Source: an uncultured Senegalimassilia sp.
Lineage (GTDB): Bacteria > Actinomycetota > Coriobacteriia > Coriobacteriales > Eggerthellaceae
Length of the DNA stretch: 64,000 nucleotides
Assembly (NCBI RefSeq): GCF_934636665.1
Contig: NZ_CAKUAT010000001.1
Span: 128,787 to 192,786 of the forward strand
Reading direction: 5' to 3'
Below the pieces are notes generated by a model. It had not been told where the DNA came from. It worked only from the letters and a program-made list of their open reading frames with translations, and made no database searches. The translations under genes were made by a program, and so were the position numbers. Each line of letters starts with the position of its first letter. The first letter of the stretch is position 1. Of this stretch, positions 53,689 to 64,000 are shown one piece after another.

Positions 53689-54330
53689 CTAATCAGCCTC
53701 CCCTTGCGCATGTCGGACCATGCCCATAGCCGAGTGCGCGTCGGGCACCTGGGACTGCGCGGGCGCAGGCGCTGCCGCGTCCAGGTCGTCGAGCATGGTG
53801 CGCGCCTCCTTGAACTGTCGCGCCAGCTCCTCCATAGGGTCGCGCCGCTCCTGCTGCGCGCGCACCGATCCCTCGGTGATGGCCATGGCGCACGCCACCG
53901 CATCGGTGTGCGTATACGACAGCGAAAGCGGCAGCTCGCGAACGCCGAGCGCCTGCGCCACCTGCTTGGCGCGCCCGGTGAGCACGGCGTACGGGCGGCC
54001 CTTCGATGTGCGGCGAACCTCCACGTCGCGCACGCCGATACCCTGGGAGAAGCCCGTCCCCAGCGCCTTGAGCACCGCCTCCTTCGCCGCGAAGCGCGTG
54101 GCGTAATGGACGGCCGGCTGCGCGGTGGCGTCGCAATAGCGGCATTCCTCGGCGCTGAACACCTTGCGCGCGAACGCGGGGGACCGTTTGAGGATCTTGC
54201 GCATGCGCTCGATCTCCACGATGTCCACGCCCAGGCCCACGGCTCCTTCAACAGCCCCGAACGCAGCTTCCACCTGCGACGATGCGTCGTCGTTTCGGCC
54301 CTCGCCCGCTACTTTCGCGTCCTCGACCAC
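53689..54330 (-). CDS. acpS: Holo-[acyl-carrier-protein] synthase
   Basis: 213 residues, longer than the usual 120-130. AcpS attaches the phosphopantetheine arm of CoA to acyl carrier protein. The core has VGLGVDIVEIERM with the Mg-binding Asp and RFAAKEAVLKALGTG with the Glu. About 30 residues precede the core and about 65 follow it (from EGSVRAQQERRDP), ending in an Ala/Pro/Gln-rich tail. The GTG at 54330 follows GGGAGGT; an upstream in-frame start would overlap glmS. It lies 73 bases behind glmS. Confidence 0.9.
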   Translation of the reverse strand: MVEDAKVAGEGRNDDASSQVEAAFGAVEGAVGLGVDIVEIERMRKILKRSPAFARKVFSAEECRYCDATAQPAVHYATRFAAKEAVLKALGTGFSQGIGVRDVEVRRTSKGRPYAVLTGRAKQVAQALGVRELPLSLSYTHTDAVACAMAITEGSVRAQQERRDPMEELARQFKEARTMLDDLDAAAPAPAQSQVPDAHSAMGMVRHAQGEAD

Positions 54331-54403
54331 AAGCGACCTCCCTGTAAAGCAAGCGGGCGCCCGAACGGCGCCCGCACCAACGTTGCCCTTATTGTACGCG
54401 AAC

Positions 54404-56242
<1,839 letters not shown>

Positions 56243-56514
56243 GCGATTGCTCCTCACAGGTAGGTTGCGGCCCGAAGGCGCCGCACGGCGGGAGCGAACG
56301 CTCAAAGCCGAGCTGCCTGGTCGGGCTTTTCATCGCGTACATGGTAGGGCAGCGCCCGGCGCACGCGCCAAGGCTGCAGACAATCTCTAACGCGCCAGCC
56401 GCTCGCCCCGCGCACAGCGCCGTTCGCAGCAAGCGGACATGCGCGCAACGGCACAGCGTCACCCCTCCCCGAAAGCGCGGCTTCGCTCCACTCGCAGCTA
56501 GCGGCAAAGCCAAC

Positions 56515-56628
56515 GAGGGCCGCTGCGGTGCCCCGAATTCGCGGGAGCGTGAAGGCGCCGCGTACTTTGGTACGCAAGCCTTCAGGCTCGTGCGAAGGCG
56601 GGGTGCCGCAGCGGCCCGCAGTGTCGAG
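56515..56628. repeat. 113-bp dispersed repeat, copy 2
   Basis: Aligns with 37895-38007 and lies in the 418-base gap between ridA and glmS. The near-palindrome gcgtactttggtacgc is complete in this copy. The rest of 56243-56660 holds no gene, and no clear glmS promoter was found. Confidence 0.7.
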
Positions 56629-56660
56629 TCAATTCGCCGTTCGGCAGAACGGCGAAACCG

Positions 56661-57035
56661 TTACACCTCCGCAATTACCTCGACTTCTACCAGGGCGCCC
56701 TTGGGGAGCTTGGCCACGCCCACGGCCGAGCGGGCCGGACGGGCGTCGCCGAAGGACTTGGCGTACTCAGCGTTGAACGCGGCGAAGTCGTCGATGTCAT
56801 CTAGGAAGCACGTGGCCTTCAGCACGTGGTCGAAGTCGGTGCCGGCCTCGGCTAGGATGGCCGCCACGTTCTTCATGACCTGGGCCGTCTGCTCCTCGAT
56901 GGTGGTGCCCACAAGCTCGCCGGTTTCCGGGGAGAGCGCAATCTGGCCGCTGGCGAACAGCAGGTTGCCGCACACGCGGCCCTGCACGTAGGGGCCGATG
57001 GCCGCGGGGGCGTTCGGAGTGGCGATGACCTTCAT
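56661..57035 (-). CDS. ridA: RidA family enamine/imine deaminase
   Basis: 124 residues. RidA hydrolyses reactive enamines and imines such as 2-aminoacrylate released by PLP enzymes. The core NAPAAIGPYVQG, FASGQIALSPETGELV and the arginine in RPARSAVGVAKLPKGALVEVE are typical. The ATG at 57035 follows AAAGGA. It is divergent from ilvA, whose product makes the enamine that RidA removes, so the pairing is functional. Confidence 0.95.
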   Translation of the reverse strand: MKVIATPNAPAAIGPYVQGRVCGNLLFASGQIALSPETGELVGTTIEEQTAQVMKNVAAILAEAGTDFDHVLKATCFLDDIDDFAAFNAEYAKSFGDARPARSAVGVAKLPKGALVEVEVIAEV

Positions 57036-57128
57036 GATGGTCGTCCTTTCCGGGGCTTGCGCCCCAACATGCGCGCGCAAGCGCGCGGAACGGCAGCGCT
57101 TCGCACGCTTCGCCCCAAGCTGTCACAT

Positions 57129-57157
57129 GGGGACGTAGCACTATCTGTCCGAAATCG
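57129..57157. repeat. Diverged copy of the hisC-hisB 37-bp repeat
   Basis: 29 bases that match the reverse complement of 22207-22243 with three differences (ggggacgtagc and tgtcc are kept). It lies in the ridA-ilvA gap, about 150 bases before ilvA. Its presence at an unrelated site shows that this is a dispersed family. Confidence 0.6.
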
Positions 57158-57312
57158 GGCAGCGTTTCCCACGCCTTGCGCCAAACGTTAAACCTAGGCG
57201 ATGCGTCGAATTTTGTCGCGCTGATATGGAACCTCACCATTGTAGCGCCTGCAAAGCTATGATGTTCACCGACATTAAACCGCCGCGAACCGAAAACAAA
57301 AGGGGTGAAACT

Positions 57313-58524
57313 ATGCTGACGCTGGACGCATTCGAAGAAGCCGCAGCCAAAGTCAAGGAAGTTACACAGGAGACGAAGCTTATTGAAAGCCCCTACTTCA
57401 GCGAGATTTCCCGCAACCGCGTGTTCTTCAAGCCGGAGAACATGCAGCGCACCGGCGCCTACAAGGTGCGCGGCGCCTACTATAAGATCAGCACGCTGAC
57501 CGACGAGGAGCGCGCGCACGGCCTGATCACCGCATCCGCCGGCAACCATGCGCAGGGCGTCGCCTACGCCGCGCAGCATTACGGCGTCAAGGCCACCATC
57601 GTCATGCCCACCACCACCCCGCTCATCAAGGTCGAGCGCACCAAGGCCCTGGGCGCCGACGTGGTGCTGGCCGGCAACGTCTACGACGAAGCCTACGAGC
57701 ACGCGCTCAAGCTTGCCGAGGAGAACAGCTACACGTTCATCCACCCGTTCAACGACCTGGGCGTCGCCACGGGCCAGGGCACCATCGCCATGGAGATCGT
57801 GCAGGAGCTGCCGCTGGTCGACTACATCCTGGCGCCCATCGGCGGCGGCGGGCTTGCCACAGGCGTGTCCACGCTGGCAAAGCTGCTCAACCCCCACATC
57901 AAGGTCATCGGCGTGGAGCCCTCCGGTGCCGCGTGCATGAAGGCCTCCCTTGAGGCGGGCCACGTGGTGAAGCTGCCGCGCGCCAACACCATCGCCGACG
58001 GCACCGCGGTGCTCGAGCCCGGCGACAAGATCTTCCCCTACATCCAGGAGAACCTCGACGGCATCATCACCGTCGATGACGACGAGCTGATCGCGTCGTT
58101 CCTGGATATGGTCGAGAACCACAAGATGGTCGTGGAGAACTCCGGCCTGCTCACCGTGGCCGCCCTTCGCCACCTGGACTTCCAGGGCAAGAAGGTCGTC
58201 TCCATCCTCTCCGGCGGCAACATGGACGTCATCACCATGTCCTCGGTGGTGCAGCACGGCCTGATCCAGCGCGACCGTATCTTCACCGTGTCGGTGCTTC
58301 TGCCCGACCGCCCCGGCGAGCTGGTGCGCGTGGCGCAGGTCATCGCCGACAACAAGGGCAACGTCATCCGCCTGGACCACAACCAGTTCGTCACCACGAA
58401 CCGCCAGGCCGCCGTGGAGCTGCGCGTCACCATCGAGGCGTTCGGCACCGACCACAAGCAGCAGATCGTCAAGGCGCTCGAAGGCGAAGGCTTCCGCCCG
58501 AAGCTCATCAACGCGCATCTGTAA
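57313..58524 (+). CDS. ilvA: Threonine ammonia-lyase with ACT domain
   Basis: 403 residues. The PLP enzyme turns threonine into 2-oxobutyrate and ammonia. PLP lysine K51 lies in RTGAYKVRGA; SAGNHAQGVAYAA and the glycine-rich PIGGGGLATG bind the cofactor. One ACT domain (about 325-403, starting TVSVLLPDRPGELV) suggests control by an amino acid, as in the 400-residue catabolic or TdcB/IlvA-short forms rather than the 510-residue two-ACT IlvA. The ATG at 57313 follows AGGGGTGA. Confidence 0.93.
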   Translation: MLTLDAFEEAAAKVKEVTQETKLIESPYFSEISRNRVFFKPENMQRTGAYKVRGAYYKISTLTDEERAHGLITASAGNHAQGVAYAAQHYGVKATIVMPTTTPLIKVERTKALGADVVLAGNVYDEAYEHALKLAEENSYTFIHPFNDLGVATGQGTIAMEIVQELPLVDYILAPIGGGGLATGVSTLAKLLNPHIKVIGVEPSGAACMKASLEAGHVVKLPRANTIADGTAVLEPGDKIFPYIQENLDGIITVDDDELIASFLDMVENHKMVVENSGLLTVAALRHLDFQGKKVVSILSGGNMDVITMSSVVQHGLIQRDRIFTVSVLLPDRPGELVRVAQVIADNKGNVIRLDHNQFVTTNRQAAVELRVTIEAFGTDHKQQIVKALEGEGFRPKLINAHL

Positions 58525-58716
58525 GGCAAACCCGGTGAGGGAACGAAGCGCCGCGTAAGCCCCTCGCCCTACAACCGCATACGCAAGTCGCACAACGCGC
58601 AGGCCCCTGACCGGTTTCTTTCGGGATTCGATTGGTTGGGGGTTTGCGCGTTTTCCCGTTTTGCACAGGGAAAACGCCGACGGGCTTCTCGAAGGGGCCT
58701 AGGAAGAAAGAACAGC

Positions 58717-59631
58717 ATGGAAACCGCACTCATCAAAGTATTCGCCTTCGTCTGCATCATCATCGCAGGCTACTGGATGGGCCACACCGGCAAGCTCGGC
58801 AACATGCCCGGCGAGTTCGTGTCGAAGATCGTGTTCACGTTCACGCTGCCTTGCGCGGTGCTGCACGCGTTCGGCGCTGCCGACTTCTCGCCGGAGATGC
58901 TGCTGCTCGTGCCCCTCGGCTTCGCCTTCGCCTTCGGCGCATACCTGGTCACCTTCGCCATCACCCCGCACGCCAAACGCGGCGACCGCGCGTTCTACCT
59001 GCTCAACGGCTGCGGATTCAACCTGGGCTGCTTCGCGCTGCCGTTCGTGCAGGCCATCTTCTCGCCCACCATGGCCGTGGCCACCTGCCTCTACGACGCC
59101 GGCAACGCGTTCATGATGGCAGGCGGCTCCTATGCGCTCACCGGCCTGATCGCCGGAGGCGAGCGCATCCAGCATCCTGTGCGCTTCGTCGCAAAGCGCC
59201 TGTTCTCAAGCCTGCCGTTCGATACGTACCTGCTGATCATCCTGCTGTCGGTGGCGGGAGTTCGCCTGCCTGCCGAGCTGGTGGCGTTCACCGAGCCCAT
59301 CGCCAACGCCAACTCGTTTCTGGCCATGTTCATGCTGGGGCTCATGATGAGCTTCTCCGTCTCGCGTGAGCGCATGGCGAAGGTGGCGCGCCTGGTGGGT
59401 TTGCGCGCGGCGTTCAGCGTGGTGCTGACCTGCATCGTTTGGCTGGCGCTTCCGATCGATAGCGTCATGCGCGCCCTGCTCACGCTGCTGGTTTGGAGCC
59501 CGGCAAGCGCGCTTGGGCCTATGTACACGCAGATGTCGGGCGGCGACGGCGGCCTGGCCGGCTTCGCGAACGCCCTCACCATCATCCTTGGCGTAGTCGC
59601 CGCCGCCACCATCGCGCTGACGCTGGTGTAG
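58717..59631 (+). CDS. AEC (auxin efflux carrier) family transporter
   Basis: 304 residues with about ten membrane helices in two inverted halves. Typical marks are FVSKIVFTFTLPCAVLHAF, NGCGFNLGCFALPFVQAIF, and ALTLLVWSPASALGPMYT near the end. Bacterial members move small organic acids or amino-acid-related compounds; the substrate is not evident. It follows ilvA on the same strand, but a 192-base gap with a 10-bp hairpin (58648-58677) separates them. Confidence 0.85.
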   Translation: METALIKVFAFVCIIIAGYWMGHTGKLGNMPGEFVSKIVFTFTLPCAVLHAFGAADFSPEMLLLVPLGFAFAFGAYLVTFAITPHAKRGDRAFYLLNGCGFNLGCFALPFVQAIFSPTMAVATCLYDAGNAFMMAGGSYALTGLIAGGERIQHPVRFVAKRLFSSLPFDTYLLIILLSVAGVRLPAELVAFTEPIANANSFLAMFMLGLMMSFSVSRERMAKVARLVGLRAAFSVVLTCIVWLALPIDSVMRALLTLLVWSPASALGPMYTQMSGGDGGLAGFANALTIILGVVAAATIALTLV

Positions 59632-59701
59632 TGCGGGGCATCGACGGCTAGGCGCTGCCGCCTCGCCGTTGGCGGCTCATATGCCCACCGTTGGCGCGCC
59701 A

Positions 59702-59754
59702 GCTGGGAAGCGGCGATCCACCCGCCGGCGCCATGCGGACCGCCGCTTCCCAGC
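59702..59754 (+). terminator. Hairpin behind the AEC transporter gene
   Basis: Perfect 14-bp arms (59702-59715 with 59741-59754) around a 25-base loop, 70 bases past the stop. No T run follows, so its role as terminator is uncertain. Confidence 0.35.
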
Positions 59755-59802
59755 CGCATCCGCCTTCCACGCGAAATCTTTTGCGAAGATTCCCCAAACA
59801 TG

Positions 59803-59830
59803 TTGACTGCGGTTTACTTATGCTTACTAT
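59803..59830 (+). promoter_or_regulatory. Promoter of the DUF3793-flavodoxin unit
   Basis: TTGACT (59803-59808), 16-base spacer, TACTAT (59825-59830). The sequence right behind it (gttagcc) recalls half of a DtxR/IdeR-type iron box, but the other half is not clear. Confidence 0.55.
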
Positions 59831-59866
59831 GTTAGCCACGGATTACATGAATGGGAAGGAGCCGCC

Positions 59867-60574
59867 GTGATCATAGGCGCATCGGGTGCGAAGCCGAGCC
59901 GCACCGCCGATCTTGAGCGCAAGCTGGTGCACCACTGCTCCCCTGCGCTTGCCGGGCTGAAGCCGGCGAACATGTTCGTATACCGCGAAGGCGTCGATGC
60001 CGACGGAAACCCGGGAGAAAACGCCGCACTCGATACCCTTGATTCCGCCAAACTCACTCATGAGCTGGGGATATGCCGCAAAAAGCTGGAGCCGTGCGGC
60101 GTGCGCATCGAGATACTGGCACGACGCAAGACCGGCCTGTTGTTGTACGTGTACCGTCCAACCATGCTGAGGGCATACCTTGCGCAGCCCGATATCTTCC
60201 GCTATCTGAAAGACGAGGGATACGACCCCTCCGACCTTTCCGCCTGCATCGCCAAGCTGCACCGCCGCATCTGCGGCACCGACCTTGCCGCCACGCTTTC
60301 CGGCAGCTGCGCGTTCCCGCACGAGATCGGGTTCTTCCTAGGCTACCCCTACGACGACGTGGTGGGGTTCATCGAGAACAAGGGCGAGAACAGCCTGTGC
60401 AGCGGTTGCTGGAAGGTATACAGCCGCGCCCGCGATGCGCAGGCGTGCTTCTGCTGCTACAAAACCTGCACCGCGGCCTACGAGGACCTGTTCGACGAGG
60501 GCGTGCCCATCGACTGCCTTGCCGCCATCGACGAGAACTTCCCCGCCCAGGAGGCGTTCGCAGCAGCAGGGTAG
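59867..60574 (+). CDS. DUF3793 family protein
   Basis: 235 residues. The call rests on the arrangement LTHELGICRKKLEPCGVRIEIL, LLLYVYRPTMLRAYL, FPHEIGFFLGYPYDDVVGFIEN and KVYSRARDAQACFCCYKTC, characteristic of this family. It is a soluble Cys-containing protein with no known activity, often found beside flavodoxins in anaerobes and thought to relate to iron or flavin stress. It begins with GTG after AAGGAG. The flavodoxin gene follows after 173 bases. Confidence 0.8.
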   Translation: MIIGASGAKPSRTADLERKLVHHCSPALAGLKPANMFVYREGVDADGNPGENAALDTLDSAKLTHELGICRKKLEPCGVRIEILARRKTGLLLYVYRPTMLRAYLAQPDIFRYLKDEGYDPSDLSACIAKLHRRICGTDLAATLSGSCAFPHEIGFFLGYPYDDVVGFIENKGENSLCSGCWKVYSRARDAQACFCCYKTCTAAYEDLFDEGVPIDCLAAIDENFPAQEAFAAAG

Positions 60575-60747
60575 CCTACAGCCGCAAGCGCGAAAGCCCG
60601 CAAGTCCGCAAATGCCGCAAGCATCGAACACCGGCGGCGAAACGCGCCCTTGCCGCATTCGCGCCGAACGGTCGGCGCGCTCGCCCGAAGCGCCTCAACC
60701 GTTCGGCACAAGACCGACGCTTCCCTTGTAAACGAAAGGATATGCAG

Positions 60748-61167
60748 ATGAGCAAAGTAGCAGTGGTGTACTGGAGCGGCACGGGCAATACCGAGGCCAT
60801 GGCGGACCTGGTGGCGCAGGGCGTGCGCGCAGCGGGCGGCACTGCCGACCTGATGCAATGCAACGATTTCAGCGCTGACCGCATCGGTGACTTCGACGCG
60901 TTCGCCTTCGGCTGCCCGGCCATGGGCGACGAGGAGCTTGAGGACACCGAGTTCTTGCCCATGTACGACGAGGTTGAACCCGCGCTGTCCGGCCAGAAGG
61001 TTGCCCTCTTCGGCTCCTACGATTGGAACGACGGCGAATGGATGGAGCTGTGGGAGCAGCGCGCCGACGAGGCCGGCCTGAACGTGGTGGACAGCGTCAT
61101 CGCCAAGGATTACCCCGACGATGACGCCGCCGCCGAGTGCATGCGCCTAGGCGCGCTGCTGGCGTAA
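60748..61167 (+). CDS. Flavodoxin
   Basis: 139 residues, short-chain flavodoxin. The FMN phosphate loop SGTGNTEAMA is intact, followed by AFAFGCPAMGDEELED and FGSYDWNDGEWMELW, which bind the flavin ring. It carries single electrons in the cytoplasm and replaces ferredoxin when iron is short. The ATG at 60748 has AAAGGA at 7 bases; an ATG 6 bases earlier is too close to that site. It is paired with the DUF3793 gene. Confidence 0.93.
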   Translation: MSKVAVVYWSGTGNTEAMADLVAQGVRAAGGTADLMQCNDFSADRIGDFDAFAFGCPAMGDEELEDTEFLPMYDEVEPALSGQKVALFGSYDWNDGEWMELWEQRADEAGLNVVDSVIAKDYPDDDAAAECMRLGALLA

Positions 61168-61200
61168 CGCGGTTCGCGAAACCGGCGATCGACCACGGAA

Positions 61201-61226
61201 AAGGGCTTCCCGAGGGAAGCCCTTTT
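61201..61226 (+). terminator. Terminator behind the flavodoxin gene
   Basis: Perfect 10-bp stem (61201-61210 with 61215-61224), then tt and more T-rich bases, 34 bases past the stop. Confidence 0.65.
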
Positions 61227-61345
61227 CACGTTTGGGGCAAGCCGCGGCGCACAATGCCGCGGCCGGCGCCCTCCCTTGCCATAGATGCGAACCGCCCGGC
61301 GGAGAGGCCGCCGTATGCGGCCCCTTGCCCTTCGACGGCCTGCGG

Positions 61346-61714
61346 CTAGCGCTGGATCACGTAGTAGCCGGCTTCGCGGACGACATCCTTCACGCGGTCC
61401 ATATCAAGCGGCTGCTTGGACAGCACATGCGCGTTCTTCGCCGCCAAATCGACCCGCGCCCACACGCCGTCGATGCCGTTCAGCGCGTTCTCAACCGCAG
61501 CGGAGCACCTTTCGCACGTCATGCCGCCGATCGGCACATCCGTCGCATGCGGATAGTTCGCCTCGTCGGTATCCTCGACATGTGCGCGCTTTGCCTTCTT
61601 CGCGCTCTTCCCGCCGCAGCACGAGCCATCGCCCGAGAACGTGCGAACGGCTCTTCTGCCTGCAAATACAGCGGCAACGGCGATAACTGCGCAGATGATC
61701 ACGGTCGCGACCAT
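61346..61714 (-). CDS. Membrane-anchored HMA metal-binding protein
   Basis: 122 residues. One N-terminal membrane helix (VATVIICAVIAVAAVFAGRR) is followed by a Cys/Lys-rich segment (SCCGGKSAKKAKR), as in FeoB-associated cysteine-rich membrane proteins. An HMA domain follows with the copper-type motif GGMTCERC (about 64-71). The combination suggests a metal-handling protein facing the cytoplasm, most likely for copper. A CsoR-like palindrome lies about 55 bases upstream, with a TACAAT -10 box (61755-61760) nearby. The ATG at 61714 is preceded by AAGGTGG. Confidence 0.8.
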   Translation of the reverse strand: MVATVIICAVIAVAAVFAGRRAVRTFSGDGSCCGGKSAKKAKRAHVEDTDEANYPHATDVPIGGMTCERCSAAVENALNGIDGVWARVDLAAKNAHVLSKQPLDMDRVKDVVREAGYYVIQR

Positions 61715-61767
61715 GGTTCCACCTTTCTTAGCTTTGGTTAACAGTACAAGGCGATTGTAGCACTTGT

Positions 61768-61786
61768 ATACCCCCATGGGGCATAT
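61768..61786 (-). promoter_or_regulatory. CsoR-like operator palindrome
   Basis: Sequence tatacccccatggggcata: a ccccatgggg core with ata flanks on both sides. This resembles the G/C-tract palindromes bound by CsoR-family copper sensors. It lies just upstream of the -10 box of the HMA gene, where a repressor would act. No csoR gene is in the window. Confidence 0.5.
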
Positions 61787-61889
61787 TCGGAGCGGTATTT
61801 CCCATTTATTCGCTAGGCTTATCGACAGCATGAAAAACCAGATATCTGATTTTCGAAATACCTCGCAAGCTGAATCTCCTATATTCCTA

Positions 61890-61918
61890 TTGACCCGCTT
61901 CCTTTGCTTCGGTATAAC
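61890..61918 (+). promoter_or_regulatory. Promoter of the O-acetylhomoserine sulfhydrylase gene
   Basis: TTGACC (61890-61895), 17-base spacer, TATAAC (61913-61918), about 65 bases before the ATG. The leader has no SAM riboswitch features. Confidence 0.7.
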
Positions 61919-61983
61919 TTACAACCGTCATCACGTTATATGAGAACAAGAAAGCAATAGTAATCGATTTGGGAGATAGCCAG

Positions 61984-63279
61984 ATGTCTGAGAAGCAGAA
62001 GTACGCATTCGAAACCCTGCAAGTGCACGCCGGCCAGGAGCAGCCCGATCCGGCCACCGACGCCCGAGCCGTGCCGATCTACCTGACCTCGTCCTTCGTG
62101 TTCAAGGACGCCGCCACCGCCGCCGGCCGCTTCGGTCTGACCGAGCCCGGCAACATCTACAGCCGCCTGACCAACCCCACGGTCAGCACCTTCGAGGAGC
62201 GCGTGGCCGCGCTCGAGGGCGGCGTCGGATCCCTGGGCGTGGCGACCGGTTCCGCCGCCATCACCATCGCGGTGCAGAACATCGCCACCGCCGGCGACCA
62301 CATCGTGTCCTCCACCAACCTGTACGGCGGCACGCTGAACCTGTTCGAGCACACGCTGGCCGAGCAGGGCCTTTCCACCACGTTCGTCAACCCTGCCGAC
62401 CTGGACGCCGTCGAAGCCGCCATCCAGGACAACACCAAGCTGCTCTACGCCGAGACGCTGGGCAACCCCAACTCCGACGTGCTCGACCTTGAGGCTTGGG
62501 CCGACATCGCGCACCGCCACAACGTGCCGCTGATCGTGGACGCCACCTTCTCCACCCCCTACCTGCTGCGCCCGATCGAGCACGGCGCCGACGTGGTCGT
62601 CCACTCCGCCACCAAGTTCATCGGCGGCCACGGCACGGCCATGGGCGGCGTGATCACCGATGCCGGCACGTTCGACTGGGCCGCCAACGCCGATAAGTTC
62701 CCCGGCGTGGCCAAGCCCAACCCCAGCTACCACGGCGTGGTGTTCACCGAGGCCGCAGGCCCCGCAGCCTACATCACGAAGGCCCGCGCCACGCTGCTGC
62801 GCGACCAGGGCGCCACGCTTTCCCCGTTCAACGCATGGTTGCTGCTGCTGGGCCTGGAGACGCTCTCCCTGCGCGTCGACCGCCATGTGGAGAACGCGCT
62901 GAAGGTGGTGGAGTTCCTGAACAACCATCCGCAGGTGGCTTCCGTGAACCATCCGGCGCTGGCAACCGGCCGCGCCAAGGAACTCTATGACGAGTACTAC
63001 CCGAACGGCGCCGGCTCCATCTTCACCTTCGACGTGAAGGGCACCGCCGACGACGCGCGCAAGTTCACCGAGTCTTTGAGCCTGTTCAGCCTGCTGGCGA
63101 ATGTCGCCGACGTGAAGTCCCTCGTCATTCACCCGGCTTCCACCACGCATTCCCAGCTGACCGAGGACGAGCTGCTGGCCGCCGGCATCAAGCCCACCAC
63201 CGTGCGCCTGTCCATCGGCACCGAGAACATCGACGACATCATCGCCGACCTGGCCGCCGGCTTCGAAGCCATCAAGTAG
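61984..63279 (+). CDS. O-acetylhomoserine sulfhydrylase (PLP enzyme)
   Basis: 431 residues, Cys/Met metabolism PLP family. The enzyme joins O-acetylhomoserine and sulphide to homocysteine. YSRLTNPTVSTFEERVAALE, the TLGNPNSDVLDLEAWADIAH segment, the PLP lysine in HSATKFIGGHGTAMGG, and the C-terminal RLSIGTENIDDIIADL are typical. The length and the insertion around AAGPAAYITKARATLLRDQG separate it from the shorter cystathionine synthases. The ATG at 61984 follows GGGAGA. Confidence 0.93.
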   Translation: MSEKQKYAFETLQVHAGQEQPDPATDARAVPIYLTSSFVFKDAATAAGRFGLTEPGNIYSRLTNPTVSTFEERVAALEGGVGSLGVATGSAAITIAVQNIATAGDHIVSSTNLYGGTLNLFEHTLAEQGLSTTFVNPADLDAVEAAIQDNTKLLYAETLGNPNSDVLDLEAWADIAHRHNVPLIVDATFSTPYLLRPIEHGADVVVHSATKFIGGHGTAMGGVITDAGTFDWAANADKFPGVAKPNPSYHGVVFTEAAGPAAYITKARATLLRDQGATLSPFNAWLLLLGLETLSLRVDRHVENALKVVEFLNNHPQVASVNHPALATGRAKELYDEYYPNGAGSIFTFDVKGTADDARKFTESLSLFSLLANVADVKSLVIHPASTTHSQLTEDELLAAGIKPTTVRLSIGTENIDDIIADLAAGFEAIK

Positions 63280-63371
63280 TCTTCCGACGACCGGATGCCC
63301 ATGGCGGAGCGCGCTACGGTTCCTATTTCCCCGGCCGGTAGCGGAGCACCCGGAGACGCCAGGCAAAACTG

Positions 63372-63414
63372 AAGGGACTGACCCCGGAAGAGCTCCGGAG
63401 TCAGTCCCTTGTTG
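63372..63414 (+). terminator. Terminator behind the sulfhydrylase gene
   Basis: 17-bp stem with one G-T mismatch (63372-63388 with 63394-63410), loop agagc, then gttg. It lies between two convergent genes. Confidence 0.6.
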
Positions 63415-63517
63415 CGTAGCCTTTTATTTAAGCCACCCGAGTTTTGCAGTTTTAGGGCGCAGTTCAACGAGGACCGCGCCCCGCTTGGCGTACGCGTACC
63501 CGCGGCCGGCGAACAAG

Positions 63518-64000
<483 letters not shown>

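Overview
The window reads as one chromosomal segment of a high-GC, largely anaerobic Actinomycetota, most likely class Coriobacteriia (Eggerthellaceae-like). The reasons are the strong G/C bias at third codon positions, the desulfoferrodoxin, the DUF3793-flavodoxin pair, the DUF6110-linked P-type ATPase, a low-complexity insert at the front of Rho, and a short-form HisG joined to HisZ. This placement is inference from gene content. About 55 protein genes are supported. No rRNA, tRNA, CRISPR array, prophage or insertion sequence was seen.

Left part (1-18,600): a truncated PstS-like lipoprotein gene, a superoxide reductase, lgt, three small cysteine-containing proteins (zinc ribbon, two-CW-like, NifU-like), an LCP wall-polymer ligase with murA, the rpsB-tsf operon with a near-consensus promoter, a metal P-type ATPase with a DUF6110 partner, engB, an NlpC/P60 wall hydrolase, rnhA, an MetRS with an altered KMSKS loop, rho and a small transaldolase.

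Histidine block (18,763-27,041, minus strand): hisZG (fused), hisD, hisC, hisB, hisH, hisA, hisF, hisI, with a promoter candidate at the front and a terminator candidate at the end. hisE is absent here. A 475-bp repeat-rich insert separates hisC from hisB.

Middle (27,100-43,500): a DUF2797 protein, an alanine/glycine:cation symporter, a HemN/HemW-like radical SAM enzyme, the riboflavin operon ribD-ribE-ribBA-ribH under an FMN riboswitch with a visible promoter and terminator, a VanZ-like protein, a lipid kinase, then molybdenum genes (moaA-moaC; modA-modB-modC). ModB carries a large extracytoplasmic N-terminal domain.

Signalling cassette (43,641-49,952, minus strand): four tightly packed genes encode a membrane SpoIIE-type phosphatase carrying its own RsbW-like ATPase domain, a STAS anti-sigma antagonist, a GH3-family acyl-adenylating enzyme, and a MATE transporter fused to a second RsbW-like ATPase domain. 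This is the best candidate in the window for an undescribed system: a partner-switching circuit that appears to be wired to an adenylase and an exporter.

Right part (50,000-64,000): nnrD with a possible frameshifted membrane gene upstream; a 324-residue AbiEi/Vsr-like gene flanked by two matching arrays of covarying hairpins; acpS-glmS; divergent ridA and ilvA; an AEC transporter; DUF3793 plus flavodoxin; a metal-binding HMA protein behind a CsoR-like palindrome; an O-acetylhomoserine sulfhydrylase; and at the edge a zinc-type macrodomain gene broken by one TGA codon.
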